Origin: Candidatus Rifleibacteriota bacterium
GTDB taxonomy: Bacteria; Riflebacteria; Ozemobacteria; Ozemobacterales; Ozemobacteraceae
Direction of reading: 5' to 3'
Assembly: GCA_017526725.1 (NCBI GenBank)
Contig: JAFXRA010000297.1
Span: 1-23,975 of the forward strand
DNA length: 23,975 nt
Positions 16,101-23,791 of the stretch are shown here, piece by piece. How positions within the stretch are numbered: the first letter of the stretch is position 1; the number at the start of each line of letters is the position of its first letter. A model generated the notes under the pieces. That model saw only the letters and a list, made by a program, of their open reading frames with translations, was not told the origin of the DNA and did not search any database. The position numbers were made by a program, and so were the translations under genes.

Positions 16101-16523
16101 ATGATAGTCGAAAAGGTTCCAGAAGAAATCGTTATGAACCTTTTTTCTACGCGCTATTTTGATTCTGTCCGTAAAAAGACAGAAGAAATAGCTCGTCGAA
16201 TGGGCTTTGATGACGAACAGGTTTTTGACTTAGCTTTGGTTGTAGACGAAGCTTATGTAAATGCTATTGAACATGGGGCTGAAGGCAAAAAAGAAACTGA
16301 GCTTGAAATCAAGTTTTTAATCTATGAAGATAAGCTCGAAGTATCAATTAAAGATGGCGGCTGTGGCTTGGATATGAATACAGTCTCTGTACCTGACGAC
16401 CTGAAAAGTATTACTTCTACAAGAGGTAGAGGACTTGGGTTGATAAAGCTTTTAACAGACGAATTTTCAATGGAATCCAGACCTGGTTTCGGTACCACCG
16501 TTAAATTCAGTAAGTATATTTAA
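16101..16523 (+). CDS. RsbW/SpoIIAB-type serine kinase (anti-sigma factor family)
   Basis: 140 residues, a stand-alone GHKL ATPase domain. The N box is VDEAYVNAIEHG (Glu50, Asn54, Glu57, His58), the G1 box DGGCG at 85-89, and the G2 box RGRGLGL at 108-114. The end FGTTVKFSKYI closes the fold. Proteins of this family bind a sigma factor or phosphorylate an anti-anti-sigma STAS protein, so they act as cytoplasmic switches in stress or developmental control. No STAS protein, sigma factor or PP2C phosphatase is in the window, so the partner is unknown. A GAGAGGG RBS precedes the ATG by about 6 nt. It is separated from the ABC-F gene by 69 nt holding a separate promoter. Confidence 0.9.
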   Translation: MIVEKVPEEIVMNLFSTRYFDSVRKKTEEIARRMGFDDEQVFDLALVVDEAYVNAIEHGAEGKKETELEIKFLIYEDKLEVSIKDGGCGLDMNTVSVPDDLKSITSTRGRGLGLIKLLTDEFSMESRPGFGTTVKFSKYI

Positions 16524-16551
16524 TACATCCTTCATTAGAAAACCGTGAAAC

Positions 16552-16580
16552 TTGCAAAGAATGTACAATAATGCTAAAAT
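16552..16580 (+). promoter_or_regulatory. sigma70-like promoter of the ABC-F-clpS-clpA operon; transcript probably leaderless
   Basis: TTGCAA (16552-16557), exactly 17 nt, then TAAAAT (16575-16580). Transcription should start near 16587, only about 6 nt before the ATG at 16593. No Shine-Dalgarno sequence precedes that ATG. Confidence 0.6.
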
Positions 16581-16592
16581 GCCGCTGCATTT

Positions 16593-18593
16593 ATGTCACT
16601 TCAAATAAACAATTTAAGCAAGTCTTTCAGCGTCAGAACGCTGTTCTCTGGGGTTACATTTTCTGTTGACCCGGGAGAATGTGTTGCTTTAGTCGGAAAT
16701 AACGGTTCTGGCAAATCGACAATGATGAGAATTATTCTAGGCGAAGAACAGGCTGATACCGGCGGAGTTACTGCTCCTAAAGACTGTAAAATCGGCTATC
16801 TTCCTCAGGAAATATTTTTATCAGATAACTCTAACTGGGAAACAGAAAAAGAAACCTTAACCCTTTGGGAACTTGCTACTCAGGCTTTTGATAATCTTAA
16901 ACATATTAAAGAAAGAATAGAAGCTTTAGAAGCAAAATTATCGGAAGGCTGTCTGGAAGAAAAAGTTCATGATGAATATGAAAAACTTATTGCTGATTAC
17001 GAAAAATCAGGCGGTTATACTTGGCAAGCCAAGACTATAAGGCTATTAAAAGGTTTTGGCTTTTCAGAAGAACGTTTCCATGAACCATTAAGAAATTTTT
17101 CCGGCGGCTGGCAGATGAGAGCTTACTTTGCAAGACTGCTGCTTAGAGAACCTGATTATTTGCTTCTAGACGAACCGACAAATTATCTGGATATCGCTTC
17201 AATTTCCTTTCTGGAAGATTATTTGAGTAATTATCAAGGGGGAATTCTAGTTGTATCACACGATAGATATTTCCTTGATGAATTGGCTACTTCAGTAGTT
17301 GCAATTATGCCTGAAGGCTCTAGAAACTTCAAAGGTAATTATTCACAATTTTTAGCAGCAAGAGAAAATTGGGCTATAGAAGCTGCAGCAGCACAGGAAC
17401 GCCAAGATAAAGAACGAAAACGAATAGAACGATTCGTTGAACGTTTTAGATATAAGGCTACAAAGGCTTCTCAGGTTCAAAGCCGTGTTAAAATGCTGGC
17501 AAAAATGACCGAAATAGCTCAAATACGTTCAACACCGAAACTGAGTTTCAGATTCCCTGAATGTGAGCCTAGCGGTGAAGTCGTTCTGCGTGGCGAACAT
17601 GTAACCAAAGCTTTTGGAGACCATCAGGTTTTAAAAGATGTTTCTTTTGTAATAAACCGTGGTGACAGAGTTGCTATTATAGGTGAAAACGGGGCCGGTA
17701 AAACTACTCTGGTAAGAATTCTTGTCGGTGAAGATAACCTTTGGGGCGGCAGACTTGAAACAGGCTACAGAACCCATTTGGGTTATTTCGCTCAGGATGA
17801 AGAAATCAGCTTTGAAGGTGAAGAAACAGTAGAAGACAGAATGCTTAGAGATGCTCCATTTGATGCTGTTCCAGAAGTTAGAAACATATTAGGCGCATTT
17901 CTTTTTTCAGGCGATAGCGTGAAAAAAATGGTCAGGGTTCTTTCTGGTGGAGAGAAAAGCCGCTTAGGCCTGGCAAGAATGATGCTAAGACCCTGTAATC
18001 TGCTTGTATTAGACGAACCGACAAACCATCTGGATATTAGCAGCAGAGAAGCACTGTTAAATGCTTTAGATGATTTCCCCGGTACAGTAATAATAGTTTC
18101 TCACGATAGATTTTTCCTTGATTCATTAGCAACAAGAATACTAAGTCTTGAAAACGGCAAGTCTGTTTTATACGATGGAAATTACAGCCAGTATATGTGG
18201 GCAAAAGAACGTAGAATGGCTGATGAACAGAGTTCTCTTGAAAATCAAAAAAATTCTGATACAATTGAAACGAATAAGATTACTGATGCAAAACAGCAGG
18301 CAAGAGAGTCTGCCAAACTTCAGAAACAACTTTCCAATAAAATTCAAAGATTGAAAAGAGATATTGAAGCAAAAGAAAATGAAATTTCTGAGCTGGAAAG
18401 CAGTATCAGTGAAATAGAAGGACAGTTGGCGGCTCCACCGGAAGGATGGTCACCCGCGAAAATTGCTGAAGTTGCTCAACAGCATTCTGCGTTGAATGTT
18501 AAACTTGATGAAGCTATGCAGGCTTGGGAAAATTTAAATGCTGAAAGTCAGCAAACCTCAGATGAATTAAATGCAATCAGAGGGGGAAAATAA
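16593..18593 (+). CDS. ABC-F family ATPase (ribosome-associated translation factor)
   Basis: 666 residues with two ABC domains and no membrane segments, the ABC-F layout. Domain 1: Walker A GNNGSGKST (35-43), signature FSGGW (169-173), Walker B LLLDEPTNYLD (190-200). The charged linker at about 245-320 (RKRIERFVERFRYKATKASQ) corresponds to the P-site tRNA interaction motif that reaches the ribosome. Domain 2: Walker A GENGAGKTT (364-372), LSGGEKSR (from 450), LDEPTNHLD near 473. A C-terminal coiled coil runs from about 535 to 660, as in Uup/YheS-like members. Such proteins bind the ribosomal E site and rescue stalled or stressed translation; some give antibiotic resistance, but nothing here points to that. 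The beginning MSLQINNLSKSF fits the family start although no RBS is present. The stop overlaps the clpS ATG by one base (TAATG). Confidence 0.95.
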   Translation: MSLQINNLSKSFSVRTLFSGVTFSVDPGECVALVGNNGSGKSTMMRIILGEEQADTGGVTAPKDCKIGYLPQEIFLSDNSNWETEKETLTLWELATQAFDNLKHIKERIEALEAKLSEGCLEEKVHDEYEKLIADYEKSGGYTWQAKTIRLLKGFGFSEERFHEPLRNFSGGWQMRAYFARLLLREPDYLLLDEPTNYLDIASISFLEDYLSNYQGGILVVSHDRYFLDELATSVVAIMPEGSRNFKGNYSQFLAARENWAIEAAAAQERQDKERKRIERFVERFRYKATKASQVQSRVKMLAKMTEIAQIRSTPKLSFRFPECEPSGEVVLRGEHVTKAFGDHQVLKDVSFVINRGDRVAIIGENGAGKTTLVRILVGEDNLWGGRLETGYRTHLGYFAQDEEISFEGEETVEDRMLRDAPFDAVPEVRNILGAFLFSGDSVKKMVRVLSGGEKSRLGLARMMLRPCNLLVLDEPTNHLDISSREALLNALDDFPGTVIIVSHDRFFLDSLATRILSLENGKSVLYDGNYSQYMWAKERRMADEQSSLENQKNSDTIETNKITDAKQQARESAKLQKQLSNKIQRLKRDIEAKENEISELESSISEIEGQLAAPPEGWSPAKIAEVAQQHSALNVKLDEAMQAWENLNAESQQTSDELNAIRGGK

Positions 18594-18907
18594 TGGCTAA
18601 AACATCTTTCGAAAACGATTCAGAATTATTAGAGATAACAAGGCAAGAGATTAAAAAGCCTTCAAAATACAAAGTTTTAATGTTGAATGATGATTATACG
18701 ACTATGGAATTTGTTGTAGATATTCTAAAGAAGGTCTTTGGACATTCTACATTGGCGGCAACTTCCATTATGCTTAATATTCACAAACACGGCAGAGGTC
18801 TTGCTGGGATCTATACAAAAGAAATAGCTGAAGCAAAAGTGTCTCAGGTTCATTCAGCAGCAAGAAGCCGAGGTTTTCCCTTGAAGTGTGAAATGGAGAA
18901 GGAATAA
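18593..18907 (+). CDS. clpS: ATP-dependent Clp protease adaptor ClpS
   Basis: 104 residues, typical length. The disordered N-terminal stretch (1-25) is followed by KYKVLMLNDDYTTMEFVVDI: Asn32 and Asp33 match the pocket that holds the free amino group of N-end-rule substrates. The second half has IMLNIHKHGRGLAGIYTKEIAE, His64 being the expected third pocket residue, and ends with AKVSQVHSAARSRGFPLKCE. ClpS delivers proteins with destabilising N-terminal residues to ClpA for unfolding and degradation by ClpP. Its start overlaps the ABC-F stop and clpA begins 3 nt after its stop, so the three genes form one tightly coupled operon. clpP is not in the window. Confidence 0.97.
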   Translation: MAKTSFENDSELLEITRQEIKKPSKYKVLMLNDDYTTMEFVVDILKKVFGHSTLAATSIMLNIHKHGRGLAGIYTKEIAEAKVSQVHSAARSRGFPLKCEMEKE

Positions 18908-18910
18908 GAG

Positions 18911-21295
18911 ATGATTAGTCAGGATTTGGCAATTATAATTCAGGCTGTAATAGAAGAAGCGTCTAATGCAAACTGTGAGTTTATCACAGTTGAGCATTTG
19001 TTATATGGTTTGATTCACGATGAGTATGGGGCACAGATTCTGGAAGCCTGCGGATGCAATATTAAGAAGCTTGAAACAGACTTAAAGAAGTATCTTAAGG
19101 AAGAAGTTCCTATGATAGATTCCAATTCATCTACTGTTCCTCAACCCACACCAGGCTTTCAACGAGTGTTAGAACGAATGATGATGAATGTTCAGGCTGC
19201 TGGAAGAAGCGATGCTGACGGTGGCGACCTTCTTGTGGCGATTTTTGATGAAGATGAATCCTATGCTGTTTATTTTCTGAATAAACAGAAAATTAAAAAG
19301 CTTGATGTTTTGGAATATATTTCTCACGGTGCCAATAAAAAGAAAACCTCTAAAAATCATGGTTTCAGTATTTTTGTTGAGGGCTCTATTCCTACACCTA
19401 TGGATGATGAAGGCGAAGGAGCCGCAGTAAGCGACAAACCTCTTGAAGCTTATACTGAATGTTTAAACGATAAAGCTGCACGTGGTGAAATAGACCCGCT
19501 TATAGGTCGTTCTCATGAAGTTGCAAGAGCAATTATCGTTATGAACCGCAGACGCAAGAACAATCTGATTTTTGTTGGTGAACCAGGCGTTGGTAAAACC
19601 GCTATAGTAGAGGGTATTGCTTTAAGAATTCAGGAAGGAACAGTTCCTGATACTTTAAAAGATACAAAAATATATTCTTTAGATGTTGGTTCTCTACTTG
19701 CTGGTAGCAAATACAGAGGCGATTTTGAAGCTAGATTGAAAGGCGTTATGAATTGTTTGCAGAATATTCCTAATGCCATTCTTTTTATTGATGAAATACA
19801 TACTATTATTGGCGCTGGTGCGACTAGTGGTGGTTCAGTTGATGCAGCCAATATTTTGAAACCGGCTTTAGGAGCTGGAAAACTAAGATGTATTGGTACA
19901 ACAACTTTTGAAGAATATAAGAATTTTGATAAAGACAGAGCTTTTTCCAGACGTTTCCAAAAAATAGACCTTTATGAACCAAGTCTGATGGAAACCAAAA
20001 AGATATTGTTCGGTATTGCCCCTGTTTACGAAAAGTTCCATGGTGTTAAATTCACAAAAGGTGCTATTAAAGCGGCTGCTGAACTTTCTTCAAAATATAT
20101 AAAAGAACAGTTTCTGCCAGACAAAGCAATTGATGTGTTAGATGAAGCTGCAACCATTCTGAAACTTCACAAGAAAACTGATTCTGCCATTGTAAGACGC
20201 TCTCAGATAGAACGTGCAGTGGCAAAAATAGCTCGTATTCCAACAAGAACAATTTCTTCTTCTGACCAGGAAAAGCTTAAAAATCTTGAATCAGAACTTA
20301 AAAAAGTTGTTTTCGGTCAAGATAAAGCTATAGAAGCCGTTGTCAGAGCAATTAAAATAGCTAGAGCTGGTATGTCGGGGGCTAATAAGCCAGTTGGTTC
20401 TTTCCTCTTTACTGGTCCTACAGGTGTTGGTAAAACAGAAGTGGCTAAACAGCTTGCTGCGGCATTGGGCGTAAATTTCCTGCGTTTTGATATGAGTGAA
20501 TATATGGAAAAACATGCTGTTGCCAGATTTATTGGGGCTCCTCCAGGTTATGTGGGTTTTGAACAGGGTGGTGTGCTTACAGATTCTGTGAGAAAGCAGC
20601 CTTATTCTGTGCTTTTACTTGATGAAATAGAAAAAGCTCATCCAGATGTGTTCAATATTCTGCTTCAGATTATGGATTATGCAATATTGACCGACAATAC
20701 GGGCAAAAAGGCTGATTTTCATAATATAATTCTTATTATGACTTCTAATGCTGGTGCCAGGGAAATGGCAAAGGGATCTATTGGTTTCTCACGCAATGCT
20801 AAAGATGCTGAATGGAAGGGCAAAGAAGCTATTGAAAAACTCTTTTCTCCTGAATTCAGAAACCGTTTGGACGGTATAATCAATTTTGCTCCTCTTTCTG
20901 CAGAAAACATCAGAATGGTTGTTGATAAGTTTATTAACGAACTTAATGCTCAGCTTGCCGAAAGAAAGATCAATATTCAGCTTGATGATGCTGGTAGAAA
21001 TTGGCTGGCTGAAAAAGGCTATGACCCGGTTAACGGCGCTAGACCTCTGGCGAGAGTTATTCATCGTGAAATCAAAGACGCTCTTGCGGAAGAAATACTC
21101 TTTGGTAAGCTGATCCATGGGGGTAGCGTAACACTTAGTAAAAAATCAGAAGATAATAAACTAAGTTTTATTTTTAAAAGTTCATCTTCCGGTGAGCCCA
21201 AAAAGAAATTTGGCGTCAACAAGATTGTAAAGCAGACCAAAAAGGCTACAAATTCTAATAAAGGCATAAAAATAAATTTAATAAAAAATAGTTAA
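18911..21295 (+). CDS. clpA: ATP-dependent Clp protease ATP-binding subunit ClpA
   Basis: 794 residues (E. coli ClpA is 758). The N domain (about 1-145) has the Clp-N repeat pattern (TVEHLLYGLIHD). ATPase module 1 carries GEPGVGKT at 223-230 and ILFIDEIHTIIGAG. There is no long middle coiled coil, which excludes ClpB. Module 2 carries GPTGVGKT at 502-509 and VLLLDEIEKAHPDVFNILLQ. The IGF tripeptide at 624-626 is the ClpP-docking loop, so this is a protease partner. The extra length is mainly a Lys/Ser-rich tail of about 45 residues ending KGIKINLIKNS, of unknown role. With ClpS directly upstream, it acts in N-degron turnover in the cytoplasm. Confidence 0.97.
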   Translation: MISQDLAIIIQAVIEEASNANCEFITVEHLLYGLIHDEYGAQILEACGCNIKKLETDLKKYLKEEVPMIDSNSSTVPQPTPGFQRVLERMMMNVQAAGRSDADGGDLLVAIFDEDESYAVYFLNKQKIKKLDVLEYISHGANKKKTSKNHGFSIFVEGSIPTPMDDEGEGAAVSDKPLEAYTECLNDKAARGEIDPLIGRSHEVARAIIVMNRRRKNNLIFVGEPGVGKTAIVEGIALRIQEGTVPDTLKDTKIYSLDVGSLLAGSKYRGDFEARLKGVMNCLQNIPNAILFIDEIHTIIGAGATSGGSVDAANILKPALGAGKLRCIGTTTFEEYKNFDKDRAFSRRFQKIDLYEPSLMETKKILFGIAPVYEKFHGVKFTKGAIKAAAELSSKYIKEQFLPDKAIDVLDEAATILKLHKKTDSAIVRRSQIERAVAKIARIPTRTISSSDQEKLKNLESELKKVVFGQDKAIEAVVRAIKIARAGMSGANKPVGSFLFTGPTGVGKTEVAKQLAAALGVNFLRFDMSEYMEKHAVARFIGAPPGYVGFEQGGVLTDSVRKQPYSVLLLDEIEKAHPDVFNILLQIMDYAILTDNTGKKADFHNIILIMTSNAGAREMAKGSIGFSRNAKDAEWKGKEAIEKLFSPEFRNRLDGIINFAPLSAENIRMVVDKFINELNAQLAERKINIQLDDAGRNWLAEKGYDPVNGARPLARVIHREIKDALAEEILFGKLIHGGSVTLSKKSEDNKLSFIFKSSSSGEPKKKFGVNKIVKQTKKATNSNKGIKINLIKNS

Positions 21296-21403
21296 ACATT
21301 ATCAGACTTCTGCCGATGAGTCGCGTGGTGTTTTATACACCCTTAAAAGGATAGCGTCAAAACGCTGACTTTAAGCTTCTCTCGTTTATAAAAGGAGTCT
21401 GGT
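21296..21403 (+). other. Leader between clpA and the beta-barrel gene with two small hairpins
   Basis: Hairpin 1 is GGTGT/ACACC (about 21328-21342). Hairpin 2 is AGCGT-CAAA-ACGCT (about 21353-21366). A strong RBS AAAGGAG (21391-21397) lies 6 nt before the ATG. Neither hairpin has a T-run, so they are not ordinary terminators. No clear promoter was found. I compared the segment mentally with fluoride, c-di-GMP, preQ1 and other riboswitch patterns and found no match. Confidence 0.4.
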
Positions 21404-22690
21404 ATGAAAAAAAATACCGCGATAGCCGCTATTGCTGCTGCTTTATTAATAGGCTCTGGTTTACATGCGCAAAGTATGTACAACTCAGGCTCTTCACAGC
21501 AGTTGCAACAGTATGGTTTTTCTAAAACAGCTCAATCGGCTGTTTATGGAGCACAGAGTAATGGCTATGAGGTACCGATTAATTATCACATCTCAGCAGA
21601 TGTGGCAGACACAGAGACTTTACCGCCTATTACCATGAGCGAATCTTCTAGTGCTCCAAAACAGATGAGTTTGCCGCCTATTACTGTTTCAGAAACCTCT
21701 TCGACCAAATCCAGTAATATTGCAAAACCTGTTGCTGCTAAGAAGTCTTCGAAGGCGCCAGTTGTAAAATCCAAAAAGAGCAGTGAAATATATTCACAGG
21801 ATTCAGTATCTCTGCCGCCTGTAACTACTCTTCCGGTACCATCAAGAACGGTGCTGCCTCCGTTGTATTCTGATACAATGATGACAGTTCCTATTGAGGA
21901 AAGTGTTACAAGAGTTCTCGCGTGCAATATGTCAGGTTATACAGGCTTGATTGAAACTATTTCCGCTGATGTAAGTAAAGCTGGTTCTTTCAAAATGGGT
22001 TTCCATTCAAGCTGGTTTGATATAGATAGGGTATATGACAGAACGCTTTCAAATAATGAAAGCGGCGATATGCTTACTATACCTATATATTTCAACTATG
22101 CATTAACAGATGATTTAGAAGTTGTTTACAATATTCCTATTGTTGACTACACGATTAAATCTAGAATACTTTGGAGAAATGACTTTTCTGAATCTGGCTG
22201 CGGCGACTCTACCTTAGGTTTCAAATACAGGATTTTTGATAACCCGACTTATCAAACCAGAGGAGCTCTTGGGGTTGCTTTCAAATTTCCTACAGGCAGT
22301 GATGATAAAGGTTTGGGAACTGGCGAAACTGATTTCACAATTTTTACTGCATTCAGCAAAAATTATGAACGTATCGTAGCTCACTTGAATCTTGGGTATA
22401 CTATGACAGGTGATCCGAATACTCAGTTCTATCCAGATGGCTTAGCAGATAAGTTTTTCTATAATATTGGTATCGAATATCCGCATACCCATAATGTAAC
22501 TGTTATGGCTGAAGTTGCTGGTGAAGACTGGGGTGCTGAAGGGAATAAGGTAGATATTATTCCAGGTTTAAGGTATAGTCCTACCGAAAACTTCTCTTTT
22601 GAAGTAGCTGTACCTATTGCGGTCACCAATGACCAGCGTTTCGGCTATAACTACAGGTTGGTTCTCGGTCTAAATACTTTCTTCCAGTAA
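21404..22690 (+). CDS. Exported outer-membrane beta-barrel protein with Pro-rich linker
   Basis: 428 residues. The N-terminus is a Sec signal peptide: KK, a hydrophobic core AIAAIAAALLIGSG, and a likely cut after HA (residue 22). Residues about 25-165 are a low-complexity Ser/Pro/Lys region with a repeated LPPIT-type phrase at 73, 90, 137 (LPPVT) and 151 (LPPL). From about 170 to the end alternating hydrophobic/polar strands dominate (DMLTIPIYFNYALTDDLEVV, STLGFKYRIFD, RGALGVAFKFPTGSDDKGLG, YRLVLGLNTFFQ). The barrel resembles the 'transporter / MetA-pathway of phenol degradation' group of putative outer-membrane channels; the substrate is unknown. A spacing-correct RBS and the signal peptide fix the start. 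It is followed by its own terminator. It shows that the organism has an outer membrane. Confidence 0.85.
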   Translation: MKKNTAIAAIAAALLIGSGLHAQSMYNSGSSQQLQQYGFSKTAQSAVYGAQSNGYEVPINYHISADVADTETLPPITMSESSSAPKQMSLPPITVSETSSTKSSNIAKPVAAKKSSKAPVVKSKKSSEIYSQDSVSLPPVTTLPVPSRTVLPPLYSDTMMTVPIEESVTRVLACNMSGYTGLIETISADVSKAGSFKMGFHSSWFDIDRVYDRTLSNNESGDMLTIPIYFNYALTDDLEVVYNIPIVDYTIKSRILWRNDFSESGCGDSTLGFKYRIFDNPTYQTRGALGVAFKFPTGSDDKGLGTGETDFTIFTAFSKNYERIVAHLNLGYTMTGDPNTQFYPDGLADKFFYNIGIEYPHTHNVTVMAEVAGEDWGAEGNKVDIIPGLRYSPTENFSFEVAVPIAVTNDQRFGYNYRLVLGLNTFFQ

Positions 22691-22714
22691 AAAACTCCTA
22701 ATATATAAAAAATC

Positions 22715-22755
22715 AAAACCCCTGAAGATTAACTTCTTCAGGGGTTTTGTGGTTT
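22715..22755 (+). terminator. Rho-independent terminator after the beta-barrel gene
   Basis: A perfect 14-bp stem, AAAACCCCTGAAGA (22715-22728) with TCTTCAGGGGTTTT (22735-22748), loop TTAACT, followed by a T-rich end (GTGGTTTT). The A-tract on the left lets it work from both sides. Confidence 0.92.
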
Positions 22756-22787
22756 TATAAAGCTATAGAATAAATGAGTTCAGGAAC

Positions 22788-22816
22788 TTGCAAAAGATAT
22801 CGCGGTATTATTTAAT
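22788..22816 (+). promoter_or_regulatory. Possible promoter for the RhuM-family gene
   Basis: TTGCAA (22788-22793), a 17-nt spacer and TTTAAT (22811-22816), about 28 nt before the ATG. It uses the same -35 as the ABC-F promoter. Confidence 0.4.
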
Positions 22817-22843
22817 ATATAAAACAACTATCGGAGCATAAAT

Positions 22844-23143
22844 ATGAACAACTTCCAGTTTTTGATATATAAATCAGCAGATGAAGATGTTTCAGTAAAC
22901 GCAATAATAAAAGACGAGAGTATATGGCTTACACAAAAATCTATGGCCCAACTTTTTGATGTAAATTCACAGGCAATAAGTAAACATCTAAACAATATTT
23001 ACGAAGAAGGCGAGCTAAGCCGAGAGTCAACTTGTTCCAAAATAGAACAGGTTCAATATGAAGGTGGCAGGCGAATTACAAGACAGTTTTTATTTTTTTA
23101 TCTCTTTTTCTATGTGAACTGCTTCTTTAAATCTAGTAGTTAG
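22844..23143 (+). pseudogene. Truncated RhuM-family (virulence/phage-associated) gene
   Basis: The frame encodes 99 residues. The first about 80 follow the N-terminus of RhuM-family proteins: IYKSADEDVSVNAIIKDESI, WLTQKSMAQLFDVNSQAISKHLNNIYEEGEL, then STCSKIEQVQYEGGRRITRQ. The WLTQ...MAxLF...HLxNI pattern looks like a small DNA-binding helical unit. Intact members run to roughly 300 residues or more and continue with a conserved FYNLDVI...GYRV-type segment. Here the match stops at about 23086 and the frame runs on through unrelated Phe-rich sequence to a chance stop. The DNA beyond that point belongs to a small gene on the opposite strand. RBS GGAG (22833-22836) and a candidate promoter remain. 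RhuM function is unclear; the family is common near restriction, toxin-antitoxin and phage genes. Confidence 0.75.
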
Positions 23144-23194
23144 CTCATCATCAGAAATCCCACAGGTATAATCTAATTCATTTTTATCTTCCAT
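23090..23194 (-). pseudogene. 3'-truncated small accessory gene (antitoxin-like, tentative)
   Basis: A minus-strand frame of 34 codons starts at ATG 23194 behind AGAGGG with 4 nt spacing. It reads MEDKNELDYTCGISDDEL, then TTRFKEAVHIEKEIKK, and meets a stop inside an A-run. From memory this resembles the beginning of small proteins of about 60-70 residues that sit in toxin-antitoxin-like loci; that likeness is unverified. The end lies only a few bases from the place where the RhuM-family gene breaks off, so both genes probably lost their 3' parts in one deletion or rearrangement. It sits 25 nt downstream of the frameshifted gene at 23220-23424, in the same direction, as in a two-gene operon. 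Confidence 0.45.
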
Positions 23195-23219
23195 ATTGCC
23201 CTCTTGAATGTTCACTAGC

Positions 23220-23424
23220 TTATCTAGAAGTTATTTCTTTGTTTTCTAAGGAATCAAGATATTCTAATCTGCGCTTTGTCTCATCACTGTTATCAGACGA
23301 AGAATTGTTCGCATTATTTGTATTTTGATAAATAAGAAAATTGATATAGTCAAATACAGATTTTTTTTGTATTTCACTTAAGCTATCTAATTTTTTTTAC
23401 TAATACATCATAAGGCATAGTCAT
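23220..23424 (-). pseudogene. Antitoxin-like (DUF2281-type) small gene with a +1 frameshift in an A8 run
   Basis: On the minus strand ATG 23424 or, better spaced from GAGG, ATG 23418 begins MPYDVLVKK and then runs into ATT AGA TAG. Removing one A from the run of eight (plus strand T8 at 23391-23398) restores KKLDSLSEIQKKSVFDYINF, then LIYQ and a polar tail to a TAA at 23222-23220: about 65 residues. The phrase YDxLxKKLDSLSEIQKKSVFDYINFL matches the helical pattern of small DUF2281-like antitoxins placed next to VapC- or RelE-type toxins; that assignment is by pattern only. The cause could be a true mutation, slippage at the homopolymer (phase variation or recoding) or an assembly error. TATAAT (plus 23471-23476, read on the minus strand) may be its -10 box, without a good -35. 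Confidence 0.55.
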
Positions 23425-23595
23425 TACCTCTTATATTCTAACAATAACATCCTTTTTAAACTATCGCTAGATTATAACGAGTAATAGTTTGTCTCATCTG
23501 TAGCAGTTGTTTATAATTGTTCGAATAGTTCGAAGTTCGAAGAGTTCTAATTGTTTTGTTTGTTTTAACAATTTGAACGACTCAATTCTTTTAAA

Positions 23596-23718
23596 AGCGG
23601 ACAGTTGCTTGCTCAACCTTATTCTCCTCCGCGGTCTCTGATAATTTCTACCTTCGGATAATCTTTGAGGGAACGAGCCTTGTGCGGAGAATAGAAGGTT
23701 TCGCGTCTGCTGTCCGCT
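23596..23718. repeat. Imperfect inverted repeat (MITE-like or structured RNA)
   Basis: AGCGGACAG (23596-23604) pairs with CTGTCCGCT (23710-23718). Further in, AACCTTATTCTCCTCCGC (23615-23632) pairs, with a few bulges, with GCGGAGAATAGAAGGTT (23684-23700). The arms are separated by about 50 nt and the whole unit is about 123 nt, more GC-rich than its surroundings. Confidence 0.55.
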
Positions 23719-23791
23719 CTGTCGCTCTATTGCTCTGTTGCTCTGTTGCTCTTCTCTCTTCTTTCTTCAATCTTATATCTTAGAAAAGTTT

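Noticed and set aside
16593..18593. Antibiotic-resistance ABC-F call
   Set aside because: General ABC-F motifs are present but nothing specific to resistance subfamilies could be seen; the operon context is housekeeping.
18911..21295. ClpB or ClpC instead of ClpA
   Set aside because: There is no long middle coiled-coil domain, a ClpP-binding IGF loop is present, and clpS lies directly upstream.
21310..21345. Hammerhead-like GATGAG near the beta-barrel gene leader
   Set aside because: The CTGATGA and GAAAC core elements and the required stems are not present.
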